NCBI GenBank assembly: GCA_955651875.1
Contig: CATPAP010000200.1
Coordinates: 1 to 5,968, forward strand
Direction: 5' to 3'
DNA: 5,968 bases
From: Candidatus Dormiibacterota bacterium
GTDB lineage: Bacteria > Chloroflexota > Dormibacteria > Aeolococcales > Aeolococcaceae
Shown: positions 1 through 5,215 of the stretch, piece by piece
Numbering within the stretch: position 1 is the first letter of the stretch
How the letters are laid out: each line of letters begins with the position of its first letter
Program-made: the position numbers and the translations under genes
Notes under the pieces: generated by a model
The model's input: only the letters and a program-made list of their open reading frames with translations
What the model was told of the DNA's origin: nothing
The model's database searches: none

Positions 1-700
1 GCGCCGTATCGAGGTTGTTGCAGACGGCCTCGCGGATGTCGCGGGCGCTATCCGCCGCGCGGCGGACGATCCGGAGGTGACCCGGATCGCGGTGTGCGGC
101 GGGATCGGCCCAACCCCGGACGACCGCACCTTCGAGGCGGTGGCCGGCGCGCTTGACCGCCCGCTCGAGGAGAACGCCGTGGCTCTGGCCGGCATCACCG
201 GGATGGTGGCACGGATGCACGCGGCCGGTTGGATCGCCGAGAACGTCGTCAGCGAGGGCAACCGACGCTGCGCGATGGTCCCGGCGGGGGGCGTCGTGCT
301 GCCCAACCGCCGCGGCATGGCGCCACCGATGGCATACGACCTCGGCGAGGAACGCTGGCTGTTCATCCTACCCGGCGTCCCTCGCGAGTTCACAACCATC
401 GTCGAGGAGGAGCTCATCCCGCGCTTCTTCACCGGCGGCACGGCGTCGCTGGTGACCGAGGTGCGCTACCGCGGTGTGCCGGAGGCCGAGCTCTATCCCT
501 CGCTGCGGCGGCTCGGCGAGGAGTTCGAGGACGTTGCCGCCGGGTCATATCCGCAGACCGAGGCGCGCCAGATCATCGTGCGGCTGCGCGGTCTTGACGC
601 GCAGCGTGTGCGCAGCGCTGCGCAACGGATGTTGCAGCTAGATGGCCGCGGGGACCTGCTCAGCGCGCAATCGGAGGACTACGAGAACGGATCGCGCTAG
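1..700 (+). CDS. CinA-family protein (MoCF/COG1058 domain), 5' end missing
   Basis: The reading frame is open from the left edge (first full codon at base 2) to a TAG at 698-700, giving 232 visible residues. It holds two hallmarks of the CinA N-terminal, MoeA/MogA-like fold: CGGIGPTPDD at visible residues 32-41 (family form GGLGPTxDD) and LPGVPRE at residues 123-129. By comparison with the family, about 45 N-terminal residues lie outside the window. A GTG at 77 could look like a start, but homologous sequence continues upstream of it, so it is internal. The protein ends soon after the COG1058 region and has no C-terminal CinA amidase domain (PF02464), so this is the short, stand-alone form. 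Family members are linked to nucleotide (ADP-ribose/NAD) pyrophosphatase activity and are often named competence/damage-inducible protein A; the role here is unproven. It is convergent with the cold-shock gene, with a 10-base gap. Confidence 0.88.
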   Translation, partial: RRIEVVADGLADVAGAIRRAADDPEVTRIAVCGGIGPTPDDRTFEAVAGALDRPLEENAVALAGITGMVARMHAAGWIAENVVSEGNRRCAMVPAGGVVLPNRRGMAPPMAYDLGEERWLFILPGVPREFTTIVEEELIPRFFTGGTASLVTEVRYRGVPEAELYPSLRRLGEEFEDVAAGSYPQTEARQIIVRLRGLDAQRVRSAAQRMLQLDGRGDLLSAQSEDYENGSR

Positions 701-708
701 GCGATCTG
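688..708. terminator. candidate bidirectional hairpin between cinA-like and csp genes
   Basis: GATCGC at 690-695 pairs with GCGATC at 701-706 across a 5-base loop. A G-T wobble (689/707) and a C-G pair (688/708) extend the stem to 8 pairs. It spans the stop codon of the cinA-like gene and lies just before the csp stop on the other strand, where a shared terminator would be expected. There is no T-run on either side, so intrinsic termination would be weak. Confidence 0.3.
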
Positions 709-710
709 CT

Positions 711-914
711 TCAACCACCCTTCTGCAGGTTGCGGGCGCGCGGTCCCTTGGGGCTGTCGACCACCTCAAAGGTCACCGACTCTCCCTCTTCCAGGCTGTC
801 GAAGTCGACGCTGGTGAGCTCGGTGCGGTGGAAGAACGCTTCCGAGCCGTCGTCACCGCGGACGAAACCGAAGCCGCGGTCGGGGCTGATCATCTTGATG
901 CGGCCAGCGGGCAC
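711..914 (-). CDS. cold-shock-domain protein, 67 aa
   Basis: This encodes a single cold-shock domain, a small five-stranded OB-fold that binds single-stranded RNA/DNA and acts as an RNA chaperone in the cytoplasm. RNP1 is RGFGFV at residues 13-18, and RNP2 is represented by AFFHRT at 26-31. I chose the GTG at 912-914 because an exact GGAGG lies 7 bases upstream and the protein then begins MPAGRIK and has the usual 65-70 residue length. A GTG at 953 would add 13 residues that do not belong to the domain. The sequence is a divergent subtype: the surface aromatics of E. coli CspA at W11, F12 and F34 correspond here to M8, I9 and R30, while F15, F17, F27 and H29 are kept. It lies downstream of, and co-directional with, the glycosidase-like gene, but the 151-base gap suggests its own promoter. 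Cold induction cannot be inferred from the sequence. Confidence 0.93.
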   Translation of the reverse strand: MPAGRIKMISPDRGFGFVRGDDGSEAFFHRTELTSVDFDSLEEGESVTFEVVDSPKGPRARNLQKGG

Positions 915-921
915 TTGTGGT

Positions 922-926
922 CCTCC
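922..926 (-). promoter_or_regulatory. ribosome binding site of the cold-shock gene
   Basis: The - strand reads GGAGG here, 7 bases before the GTG at 914. This is the strongest Shine-Dalgarno sequence noted in the window, and it settles the start of the cold-shock gene against the longer alternative from 953. Confidence 0.8.
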
Positions 927-980
927 AAGACTCGCGCTGACGTCGAACAACACGGCACGCTCGCGCCACCGACCCCGCGC

Positions 981-1009
981 AGGACGTCCCGGGTCAGCAC
1001 CGGGAACCT
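981..1009 (-). other. inverted repeat in the upstream region of the cold-shock gene
   Basis: TCCCGG at 987-992 pairs with CCGGGA at 1000-1005 around a 7-base loop. After a small internal loop, AGG at 981-983 can also pair with CCT at 1007-1009. The structure lies about 65-95 bases upstream of the csp start and would be in the 5' leader if transcription begins near the glycosidase-like gene. cspA-type genes are known for long, structured leaders, but nothing here proves a thermosensor. Confidence 0.3.
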
Positions 1010-1017
1010 GCGATCAG

Positions 1018-1045
1018 CGCGATCTAGAGCGCGACCGCAAGCGGT
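1018..1045 (-). terminator. paired small inverted repeats after the SDR/glycosidase-like operon
   Basis: Two adjacent repeats lie 21-48 bases past the stop of the glycosidase-like gene. On the - strand the first is ACCG-CTTG-CGGT (1045-1034), a 4-pair stem capped by a stable CUUG-type tetraloop. The second is the 16-base near-palindrome at 1018-1033, centred on TCTAGA with one mismatched pair. No T-run follows. They could end the upstream operon's transcript or serve as a binding site in front of the cold-shock gene; the sequence does not decide between these. Confidence 0.25.
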
Positions 1046-1065
1046 TGACCGTTCCGAGTCGACGC

Positions 1066-2289
1066 TCAGTCGAGAATAGCAGGCCCGTCACCCCGGTCGC
1101 CCTGCCACGACGCGTGCACGTCGAGCAGTGAGTCCGGGAGGTTGGCGTAGTACGACTCGCTGTCGATGGTTGATGGATACGGCGACGGCGACGCGACCGC
1201 GTGCTCGCGCCCGGCGAGCGCCCCCCAGGCACCGGCGACGGGTTTGGAAACCCCTGTGCTGTCAACGATTCCCAGCCTCGCCAACCACGGCCTGCGATCG
1301 GCCGGTGGCGCCTCGAGCAAGCGCTCGCCCCAGTCCGACCAAGCTCCGGCGTGAATGCCGGCCACACCGGCGCTGACCAGTCGTTGCAGCAGCTCATCTG
1401 CGCTGCGACGCGCGTCGTCCGGTGGCGCGGTGACCCGGTCATGGGCCGCCGCGGCGTCGGAGTCGGCGTCGACGATCTCCCCTGACGCGATGCCCACCTC
1501 CACCACAAGAGGCGCCGTCGGACCGGCGAGCGCCTGCGCCAGCTCCGCGATGAACAGCGCCCTCCCGGGATCGAGCGGGTCCCCGGGCAGTGGCAGCCGT
1601 TGCGGCCGCACCGCCAGGCCGAGTGTGTCGACGTGGGCGGCCAGGGCGGCGAGCCGCACACCGCGGCCGCTGGTGACGTCGCCCTGCCCAAGCGTGAGGC
1701 GGCACTCCTCGTCCTGGGCGTGGACGCGCTCGGCGAGGAGCCCGGCCCAGGCGGCCATCTCGGCGATCCGCCGCGGCCTCACCGTCGTCGCCGGATCGTT
1801 GCCGAAATCCCAGGCCGCGATCGCGGGGTGGCCGGCGAAGCCCGCGAGCAGAGCATCGAGCCATCGCACCTGGACCTCGAGCATGAGCGGGTCGGCGTAG
1901 ATGTCGCGCGGTCCTCCGTCGACGACGCGGGCGTCGGTGACGCAGCGCACCCCGCGCCGCGGAGCACGCCGGTCGATGGCATAGGCGGGCAGGAGCACGC
2001 AGTCGCCGATCGACTGCGCGAACAGCGTTGGAATGACCCGCAGGCCAAGCTCGTGTGCCCCGTTCAAGAGCGTCTCCAGGTCGCGGATGCGGCGCGCGCT
2101 GGGCACGCGATCGTTGGGCATGAACGCATCCCAGCTGAGCAGCGTCCGCACCACGGGGATACGACGCGCCGCGATGGCCGCAAGGTCGTGCGCCACCCTG
2201 ACCGGGTCGAACTCCTGCCAGAGGTACGGCCCCACCGCAGCGGGCAGGTAGGTCACTCCCACCTCGAGCTGGTCGCCGGGACGGGTCAT
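1066..2289 (-). CDS. glycoside-hydrolase-like (cellulase/beta-mannosidase type) TIM-barrel protein
   Basis: This 407-residue protein resembles clan GH-A (beta/alpha)8 glycosidases of the GH5/endo-beta-mannosidase kind. An early strand is GVTYLP (11-16), followed by a strand-like segment with VRTLLSWDAF (47-56). AWDFGNDP at 159-166 lies where family members have the acid/base motif W-x-x-x-N-E-P. PLVVEVG at 260-266 (E264) matches the nucleophile strand, and GIHAGAWSDW at 311-320 matches the late barrel strand usually read as GAxxWxxxD. The segment RLGIVDSTGVSKPVAGAW (338-355) is the typical tail. The odd point is D165 where a Glu is expected. There is no signal peptide or membrane segment, so it is probably cytoplasmic. 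The ATG at 2289, 16 bases after the SDR stop, fits an operon and the barrel's first strand; an in-frame extension to 2418 would lie inside the SDR gene. Its ribosome binding site is weak. The substrate is unknown, and loss of catalysis is possible. Confidence 0.72.
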   Translation of the reverse strand: MTRPGDQLEVGVTYLPAAVGPYLWQEFDPVRVAHDLAAIAARRIPVVRTLLSWDAFMPNDRVPSARRIRDLETLLNGAHELGLRVIPTLFAQSIGDCVLLPAYAIDRRAPRRGVRCVTDARVVDGGPRDIYADPLMLEVQVRWLDALLAGFAGHPAIAAWDFGNDPATTVRPRRIAEMAAWAGLLAERVHAQDEECRLTLGQGDVTSGRGVRLAALAAHVDTLGLAVRPQRLPLPGDPLDPGRALFIAELAQALAGPTAPLVVEVGIASGEIVDADSDAAAAHDRVTAPPDDARRSADELLQRLVSAGVAGIHAGAWSDWGERLLEAPPADRRPWLARLGIVDSTGVSKPVAGAWGALAGREHAVASPSPYPSTIDSESYYANLPDSLLDVHASWQGDRGDGPAILD

Positions 2290-2305
2290 CGCTGGACTGC
2301 TGCGC

Positions 2306-3139
2306 TCAGAAGACGAAGAGATCGATGCCTCCGGCGACCGTGAGCACCTGTCCGGTGATGTAGCGCGCCTCCGGTGACACCAGGAAGCAGATCGCGTGGG
2401 CGATGTCGTCGGGCTCACCGGCGCTGCGCAGAGCGGTGCGCAGCACCATACGGTCGTTCATCTTCTGGCTGCCGGCCTTGAAAGCCTCGGTGCTGATGAT
2501 CCCGGGCGCGATGACGTTGGCGGTGATGCCGTAGCGCGCACCCTCCAGCGCCATCGACTTGCCCAGCCCAATGAGGCCGGCCTTGGTCGTGGAGTACGAC
2601 GCCTGTCCGAAACCACCGAGCGTGCCTGCCACCGAGGCCATGTAGATGACCCGTCCCCAATTCTTCTCGCGCATGTACGGCCATGCCGCCTTGGTGCAGA
2701 GCATCGCCCCGGTGAGGTTGACACGCAGGTCGCGCTCCCACAGATCCTCGCTCTGGTTCTCGATCTGGGCGATGTGGTCGAGCGTGCCCGCGTTGTTGAC
2801 GAGGATGTCGATGGAGCCGAACTCCTTCTTGACCTGCGCGAAGACATCGCGGACCTGGTCGCGGTCGGTGACGTCCATCTTCAGCGCCGCTGAGCGCCGG
2901 CCCATCTGCCGGATCTCCTCGCTGGTCTTCTCGGAGTACACGTCGTGCTGTGAGGTGAAGAGCTGAGCGAGAGCTGAGTTGGCAGCCTCGGCCGCCTCGA
3001 CGATGTTGGGGTCGGACTCGATGAGGATGTCTGTGACCACGACGTCGGCCCCGGCTCGTGCCAGCGCGAGGCAGTCGGCGCGGCCGAGTCCGCGCGAGCC
3101 ACCCGTGACGACGGCAACCTTGCCGCTGAGGTCGAACAT
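2306..3139 (-). CDS. short-chain dehydrogenase/reductase (SDR), extended after strand beta2
   Basis: This is a 277-residue Rossmann-fold NAD(P)-dependent oxidoreductase of the classical SDR type. TGGSRGLG at 12-19 is the dinucleotide-binding loop, D37 at the end of beta2 favours NAD(H), and NNAG is at 115-118. N141, S169, Y182 and K186 (YSTTK) form the catalytic tetrad, and PG is at 212-213. It ends with the usual V-AGG-type tail. Between D37 and the DVT motif (89-91) there are about 50 residues, roughly 25 more than in a plain FabG-like SDR. The extra part (about 38-67) is Ala/Glu-rich and probably helical. Longer inserts near this point are known in mycofactocin-associated SDRs with tightly held NAD, but the sequence here is not a clear match. 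The ATG at 3139 is chosen because GGGAG lies 7 bases upstream and the protein then begins MFDLSGKVAVVTGG; a TTG at 3190 would add 17 unrelated residues. It is the first gene of a pair with the glycosidase-like gene. The substrate cannot be inferred. Confidence 0.93.
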   Translation of the reverse strand: MFDLSGKVAVVTGGSRGLGRADCLALARAGADVVVTDILIESDPNIVEAAEAANSALAQLFTSQHDVYSEKTSEEIRQMGRRSAALKMDVTDRDQVRDVFAQVKKEFGSIDILVNNAGTLDHIAQIENQSEDLWERDLRVNLTGAMLCTKAAWPYMREKNWGRVIYMASVAGTLGGFGQASYSTTKAGLIGLGKSMALEGARYGITANVIAPGIISTEAFKAGSQKMNDRMVLRTALRSAGEPDDIAHAICFLVSPEARYITGQVLTVAGGIDLFVF

Positions 3140-3146
3140 CTCCGCT

Positions 3147-3151
3147 CTCCC
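3147..3151 (-). promoter_or_regulatory. ribosome binding site of the SDR gene
   Basis: The - strand reads GGGAG, 7 bases before the ATG at 3139. It supports the 277-residue SDR over the longer TTG-initiated version from 3190. Confidence 0.65.
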
Positions 3152-3179
3152 GATGCGCTTGGTGCTGCGACGGCTGCCG

Positions 3180-3185
3180 ATTATC
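3180..3185 (-). promoter_or_regulatory. possible -10 box for the SDR/glycosidase-like operon
   Basis: GATAAT on the - strand is conspicuously AT-rich for this sequence. It would place a transcript start about 33 bases before the SDR ATG. I find no good -35 box at 16-18 bases, so this is a weak call; many high-GC promoters have a poor -35. Confidence 0.3.
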
Positions 3186-3266
3186 GCCAAGCGTCGTCAG
3201 CGGCCGCCTCGGTGACGGGGGCTTCGCGGTCCCTCGGCGGACCGGCATGCCACCGGCGCAACGAGC

Positions 3267-3289
3267 CCTTGGCGCGACGAGGGCCAAGG
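3267..3289. promoter_or_regulatory. 7-base inverted repeat, operator-like
   Basis: CCTTGGC at 3267-3273 is repeated inverted as GCCAAGG at 3283-3289, with 9 bases between the arms (centre to centre 16). It covers the -35 box and most of the spacer of the promoter candidate at 3269-3297, the usual position for a dimeric repressor site. The binding protein is unknown. Confidence 0.35.
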
Positions 3290-3297
3290 CGTACGCT
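3269..3297 (+). promoter_or_regulatory. candidate sigma70-type promoter upstream of ppa
   Basis: TTGGCG (3269-3274) is followed, after exactly 17 bases, by TACGCT (3292-3297), a spacing and -10 form typical of high-GC housekeeping promoters. A start near 3304 would give a leader of about 145 bases to ppa, or about 36 bases to the small frame at 3340. The match is by eye only. Confidence 0.4.
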
Positions 3298-3339
3298 TGA
3301 GCCCGCCGTGAGTCCTGGGTCGATGCTGCAATAGACGAG

Positions 3340-3456
3340 GTGATCGTCGCCTGTATCGACGGTTCGCCCGGCGGCTACGCTGCCGTCGCCGAGGCCGCAG
3401 AGCCGGCACCCCGCTTTGATGCGCTCCTCATTGAGAAGACAACATCACGTGAGTGA
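3340..3456 (+). CDS. small 38-codon reading frame overlapping the ppa start, uncertain
   Basis: A GTG at 3340 opens a 38-residue frame ending at TGA 3454-3456, overlapping the first 8 bases of ppa. It begins VIVACIDGSPGGYAAVAEA, which resembles the first strand and loop of universal-stress (UspA-like) proteins, where V-x-x-DGS is common. The rest, with RFDALLIEK, matches nothing I know. It has no good ribosome binding site: the GAG directly before the GTG is too close. It could be a translated leader coupled to ppa, a decayed 5' fragment of a Usp gene, or chance. Its position just downstream of a promoter candidate is the main reason to list it. Confidence 0.25.
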   Translation: MIVACIDGSPGGYAAVAEAAEPAPRFDALLIEKTTSRE

Positions 3457-3943
3457 CCTCCTCCGCGTCGACGTCGTCGTCGAGGTTCCCAAGGGCAGCA
3501 GGAACAAGTTCGAGTGGGACCCGGCGGTGAACGCCATCAGGCTCGACCGCGAGCTCTTCACGGCGACCCGCTACCCGGCGGACTACGGGTTCGTGATCGA
3601 CACTCTCGGCGAGGACGGCGATCCGCTCGATGCGCTGATCCTTCTCGGGGAGCCGACCTTCCCGGGCTGCCATGTCTTCTGCCGCCCCTTGGGTGTCTTC
3701 TGGATGACCGATGAGCACGGACCCGACGCCAAGCTGCTCATGGTCCCCTCTGCAGACAGCCGCGTCGAATGGAAGGAGCTCGACGACGTGCCCGAGCCGC
3801 TGCTCCTCGAGATTGCCCATTTCTTCGAGATCTACAAGGAGCTTGAGCCGGGCAAGCTCACCCACGTGCGCGGTTGGGACAGTCGGGCGGCGGCCGAGGC
3901 CGAGATCCATCGCGGCCACCAACGGCACGCCGGCGACCGCTGA
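3449..3943 (+). CDS. ppa: inorganic pyrophosphatase, family I
   Basis: This 164-residue soluble enzyme hydrolyses diphosphate to two phosphates with Mg2+, pulling biosynthetic reactions forward. The family I active-site set is complete when aligned by eye with the E. coli enzyme: E12 in VEVPKGS, K20, E22, R34 in LDRELF, Y46 in DYGF, the signature DGDPLD with D56, D58 and D61, then D88, D93 and K95 in the EHGPDAK region, and Y129-K130 in YKELEPGK. Length and wording are close to actinobacterial Ppa. The GTG at 3449 is chosen because it gives MSDLLRVDVVVEVPKG, matching family N-termini; an upstream ATG at 3416 would add 11 unlike residues. The ribosome binding site is modest (GAGAAG, 10 bases upstream). 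The gene stands alone on its strand, divergent from the SDR and convergent with the acyl-CoA dehydrogenase. It is probably constitutive. Confidence 0.96.
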   Translation: MSDLLRVDVVVEVPKGSRNKFEWDPAVNAIRLDRELFTATRYPADYGFVIDTLGEDGDPLDALILLGEPTFPGCHVFCRPLGVFWMTDEHGPDAKLLMVPSADSRVEWKELDDVPEPLLLEIAHFFEIYKELEPGKLTHVRGWDSRAAAEAEIHRGHQRHAGDR

Positions 3944-3958
3944 CGCGTCAGTCAGCGG
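3937..3958. terminator. hairpin between ppa and the acyl-CoA dehydrogenase gene
   Basis: CCGCTGAC (3937-3944) and GTCAGCGG (3951-3958) form a perfect 8-pair stem with a 6-base loop. The left arm contains the ppa stop codon, and the hairpin ends 6 bases before the end of the convergent acyl-CoA dehydrogenase gene, so it could end both transcripts. There is no T-run. A second perfect palindrome, TGACGCGTCA (3941-3950), is nested in it and offers a competing fold. Confidence 0.5.
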
Positions 3959-3964
3959 CCCGGG

Positions 3965-5215
3965 TCAGCGCCCCGCGGCGACGGCGTCAGCGGCCAGCTG
4001 GTCTTCCTTGATCACCCGCGGACGGGCGTCGAGGGCCTTGCGCTCGCCGAGGATCAGGCGGCTGATCACCAGACGCTGGATCTCCGCCGTGCCCTCCCAG
4101 ATCTGATAGATCTTGGCGTCGCGCATGAAGCGCTCCACGGGGTACTCCTTGATGTACCCATAGCCGCCGAGCACCTGCACCGCGTCGGTGGTGACGCGCA
4201 TGGCGACGTCTCCCGCCATCAGCTTGGCCATCGACCCTTCGCCGCGCGCGAAGGGAATCCCGTTCTGCGCCATCCACGCCGAACGCAGTGTCAGGAGCCA
4301 CGCGGCGTCGATCTCCGTGGCCATGTCGGCGATCTTGAATGCGATCGCCTCATGTCGGGCGATCGGCTTGCCAAACGCCTGTCGCTCCAGTGAGTAGTCA
4401 CGGGCGAACTCGAAGGCCGCGCGCGCAATGCCCACGGCTGCGGCCGCGACCATCGGCCGCGTCGCCTCGAGCATGAGCAGCGCACCGATGGCGCCCGGAC
4501 CGGTGGCGTTGCCGTCCTTGTCGAAGCCGAGCCGTGCCTCCTCGGGCACGAAGCAGTCCTCGAAGATGACCTGTGCGGTGTGTGAGGCGCGCACACCGAG
4601 CTTCTTCTCCTTGCGCCCCTGGCGCATCCCGGGCGTGTCCTTCTCGATGACGAAGCCGGCGATTCCCGCAGCGCCGGCCGACTTGTCGGTGGTGGCGAAG
4701 GCGACCTGGACGTCGGCGATGCCGCCGTTGGTACAGAACTGCTTGGTGCCGTTGAGCACGTAGCCGCCATTCACCTTGCCTGCTGTCGTCTCCAGCGCCA
4801 TCGAGTCCGAGCCGCTGTTCGGCTCGGTCAGGCCCATGGCGCCGATTCGGAGCTGCTTAGGGTCGCACAGCATGCCGATGTATTTCTTCTTTTGCTCGTC
4901 GGTGCCCATGGCGATGATCGCTGCGCCCGCCAGGCCACTGGCGCTGATCGCCACCGCGATGCCCGCGTCACCCCAGGACATCTGCTCGGCGAGAATGAGC
5001 GAGGTCATCAGGTCGAGGCCGCCGCCGCCGTATTCCTCAGGGAAGCCGCTGGCCGCGTCCAGGCCGAGGTCATGCGCCTTGTGCATGACCGCCCAGGGAG
5101 TCTCCTCCTTCTCGTCGTAGTCCGCGGCGACGGGGCGCATCTCGTTCACCGCGAACTCATGGGCGAGCTTGCGGATCTCCTCCTGCTCCTGCGTGTAGCT
5201 GAAGTCGAAGCTCAT
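3965..5215 (-). CDS. acyl-CoA dehydrogenase (FAD-dependent)
   Basis: This 416-residue protein has the complete acyl-CoA dehydrogenase architecture: an N-terminal alpha domain (about 1-120), a middle beta domain with the first family signature GAMGLTEPNSGSD (126-138), and a C-terminal alpha domain with the second signature around QVLGGYGYIKEYPVERFMRD (347-366). The catalytic base is E374 in IWEGTAEIQRL, the position used by short/medium-chain enzymes (family motif YEGTxxIQ). Such enzymes oxidise acyl-CoA to trans-2-enoyl-CoA, passing electrons to electron-transfer flavoprotein. The chain-length or ring preference cannot be read. The ATG at 5215 gives the usual MSFDFSYTQEQ start and overlaps the MaoC stop (ATGA, 5212-5215), implying translational coupling as the third gene of the operon. 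No mutation of key residues is seen, so it should be active. Confidence 0.96.
   Translation of the reverse strand: MSFDFSYTQEQEEIRKLAHEFAVNEMRPVAADYDEKEETPWAVMHKAHDLGLDAASGFPEEYGGGGLDLMTSLILAEQMSWGDAGIAVAISASGLAGAAIIAMGTDEQKKKYIGMLCDPKQLRIGAMGLTEPNSGSDSMALETTAGKVNGGYVLNGTKQFCTNGGIADVQVAFATTDKSAGAAGIAGFVIEKDTPGMRQGRKEKKLGVRASHTAQVIFEDCFVPEEARLGFDKDGNATGPGAIGALLMLEATRPMVAAAAVGIARAAFEFARDYSLERQAFGKPIARHEAIAFKIADMATEIDAAWLLTLRSAWMAQNGIPFARGEGSMAKLMAGDVAMRVTTDAVQVLGGYGYIKEYPVERFMRDAKIYQIWEGTAEIQRLVISRLILGERKALDARPRVIKEDQLAADAVAAGR

Larger units (their letters stand above)
3140..3448. other. divergent intergenic region between SDR and ppa
   Basis: These 309 bases separate the divergently read SDR and ppa genes. 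They hold the SDR ribosome binding site and possible -10 box on the - strand, and on the + strand a sigma70-type promoter candidate with an overlapping inverted repeat and a 38-codon frame that runs into ppa. Between about 3200 and 3260 I see nothing beyond GC-rich spacer. No tRNA or recognisable riboswitch is present. Confidence 0.6.

Noticed and set aside
915..953. Longer cold-shock protein from GTG at 953
   Set aside because: It has no ribosome binding site there, while the GTG at 914 has an exact GGAGG at 7 bases.
642..1079. 145-codon + strand frame across the cinA-like end and csp region
   Set aside because: It overlaps two supported genes in other frames and has low-complexity Arg/Ser-rich content with no motif.
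1872..1885. 12-base CTCGAGCATGAG shared with about 4467-4478
   Set aside because: Both copies encode Leu-Met-Leu-Glu in unrelated proteins with preferred codons; this is coincidence, not a mobile repeat.
1600..2343. 247-codon + strand frame opposite the glycosidase-like gene
   Set aside because: It is an antisense shadow caused by high GC; its composition is His/Arg/Pro-rich without domain features.
2290..2418. 43-residue N-terminal extension of the glycosidase-like protein
   Set aside because: It would lie inside the 3' end of the SDR gene, is Ser/Arg/Pro-rich, and is not needed for the barrel; the ATG at 2289 fits better.
2415..3287. 290-codon - strand frame overlapping the SDR gene
   Set aside because: It is an Arg/Pro/Gly-rich translation in another frame of the SDR gene and has no family motif.
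3428..3928. 166-codon - strand frame opposite ppa
   Set aside because: It mirrors the ppa codons almost end to end, and ppa has a complete active site, so the opposite strand is not the coding one.
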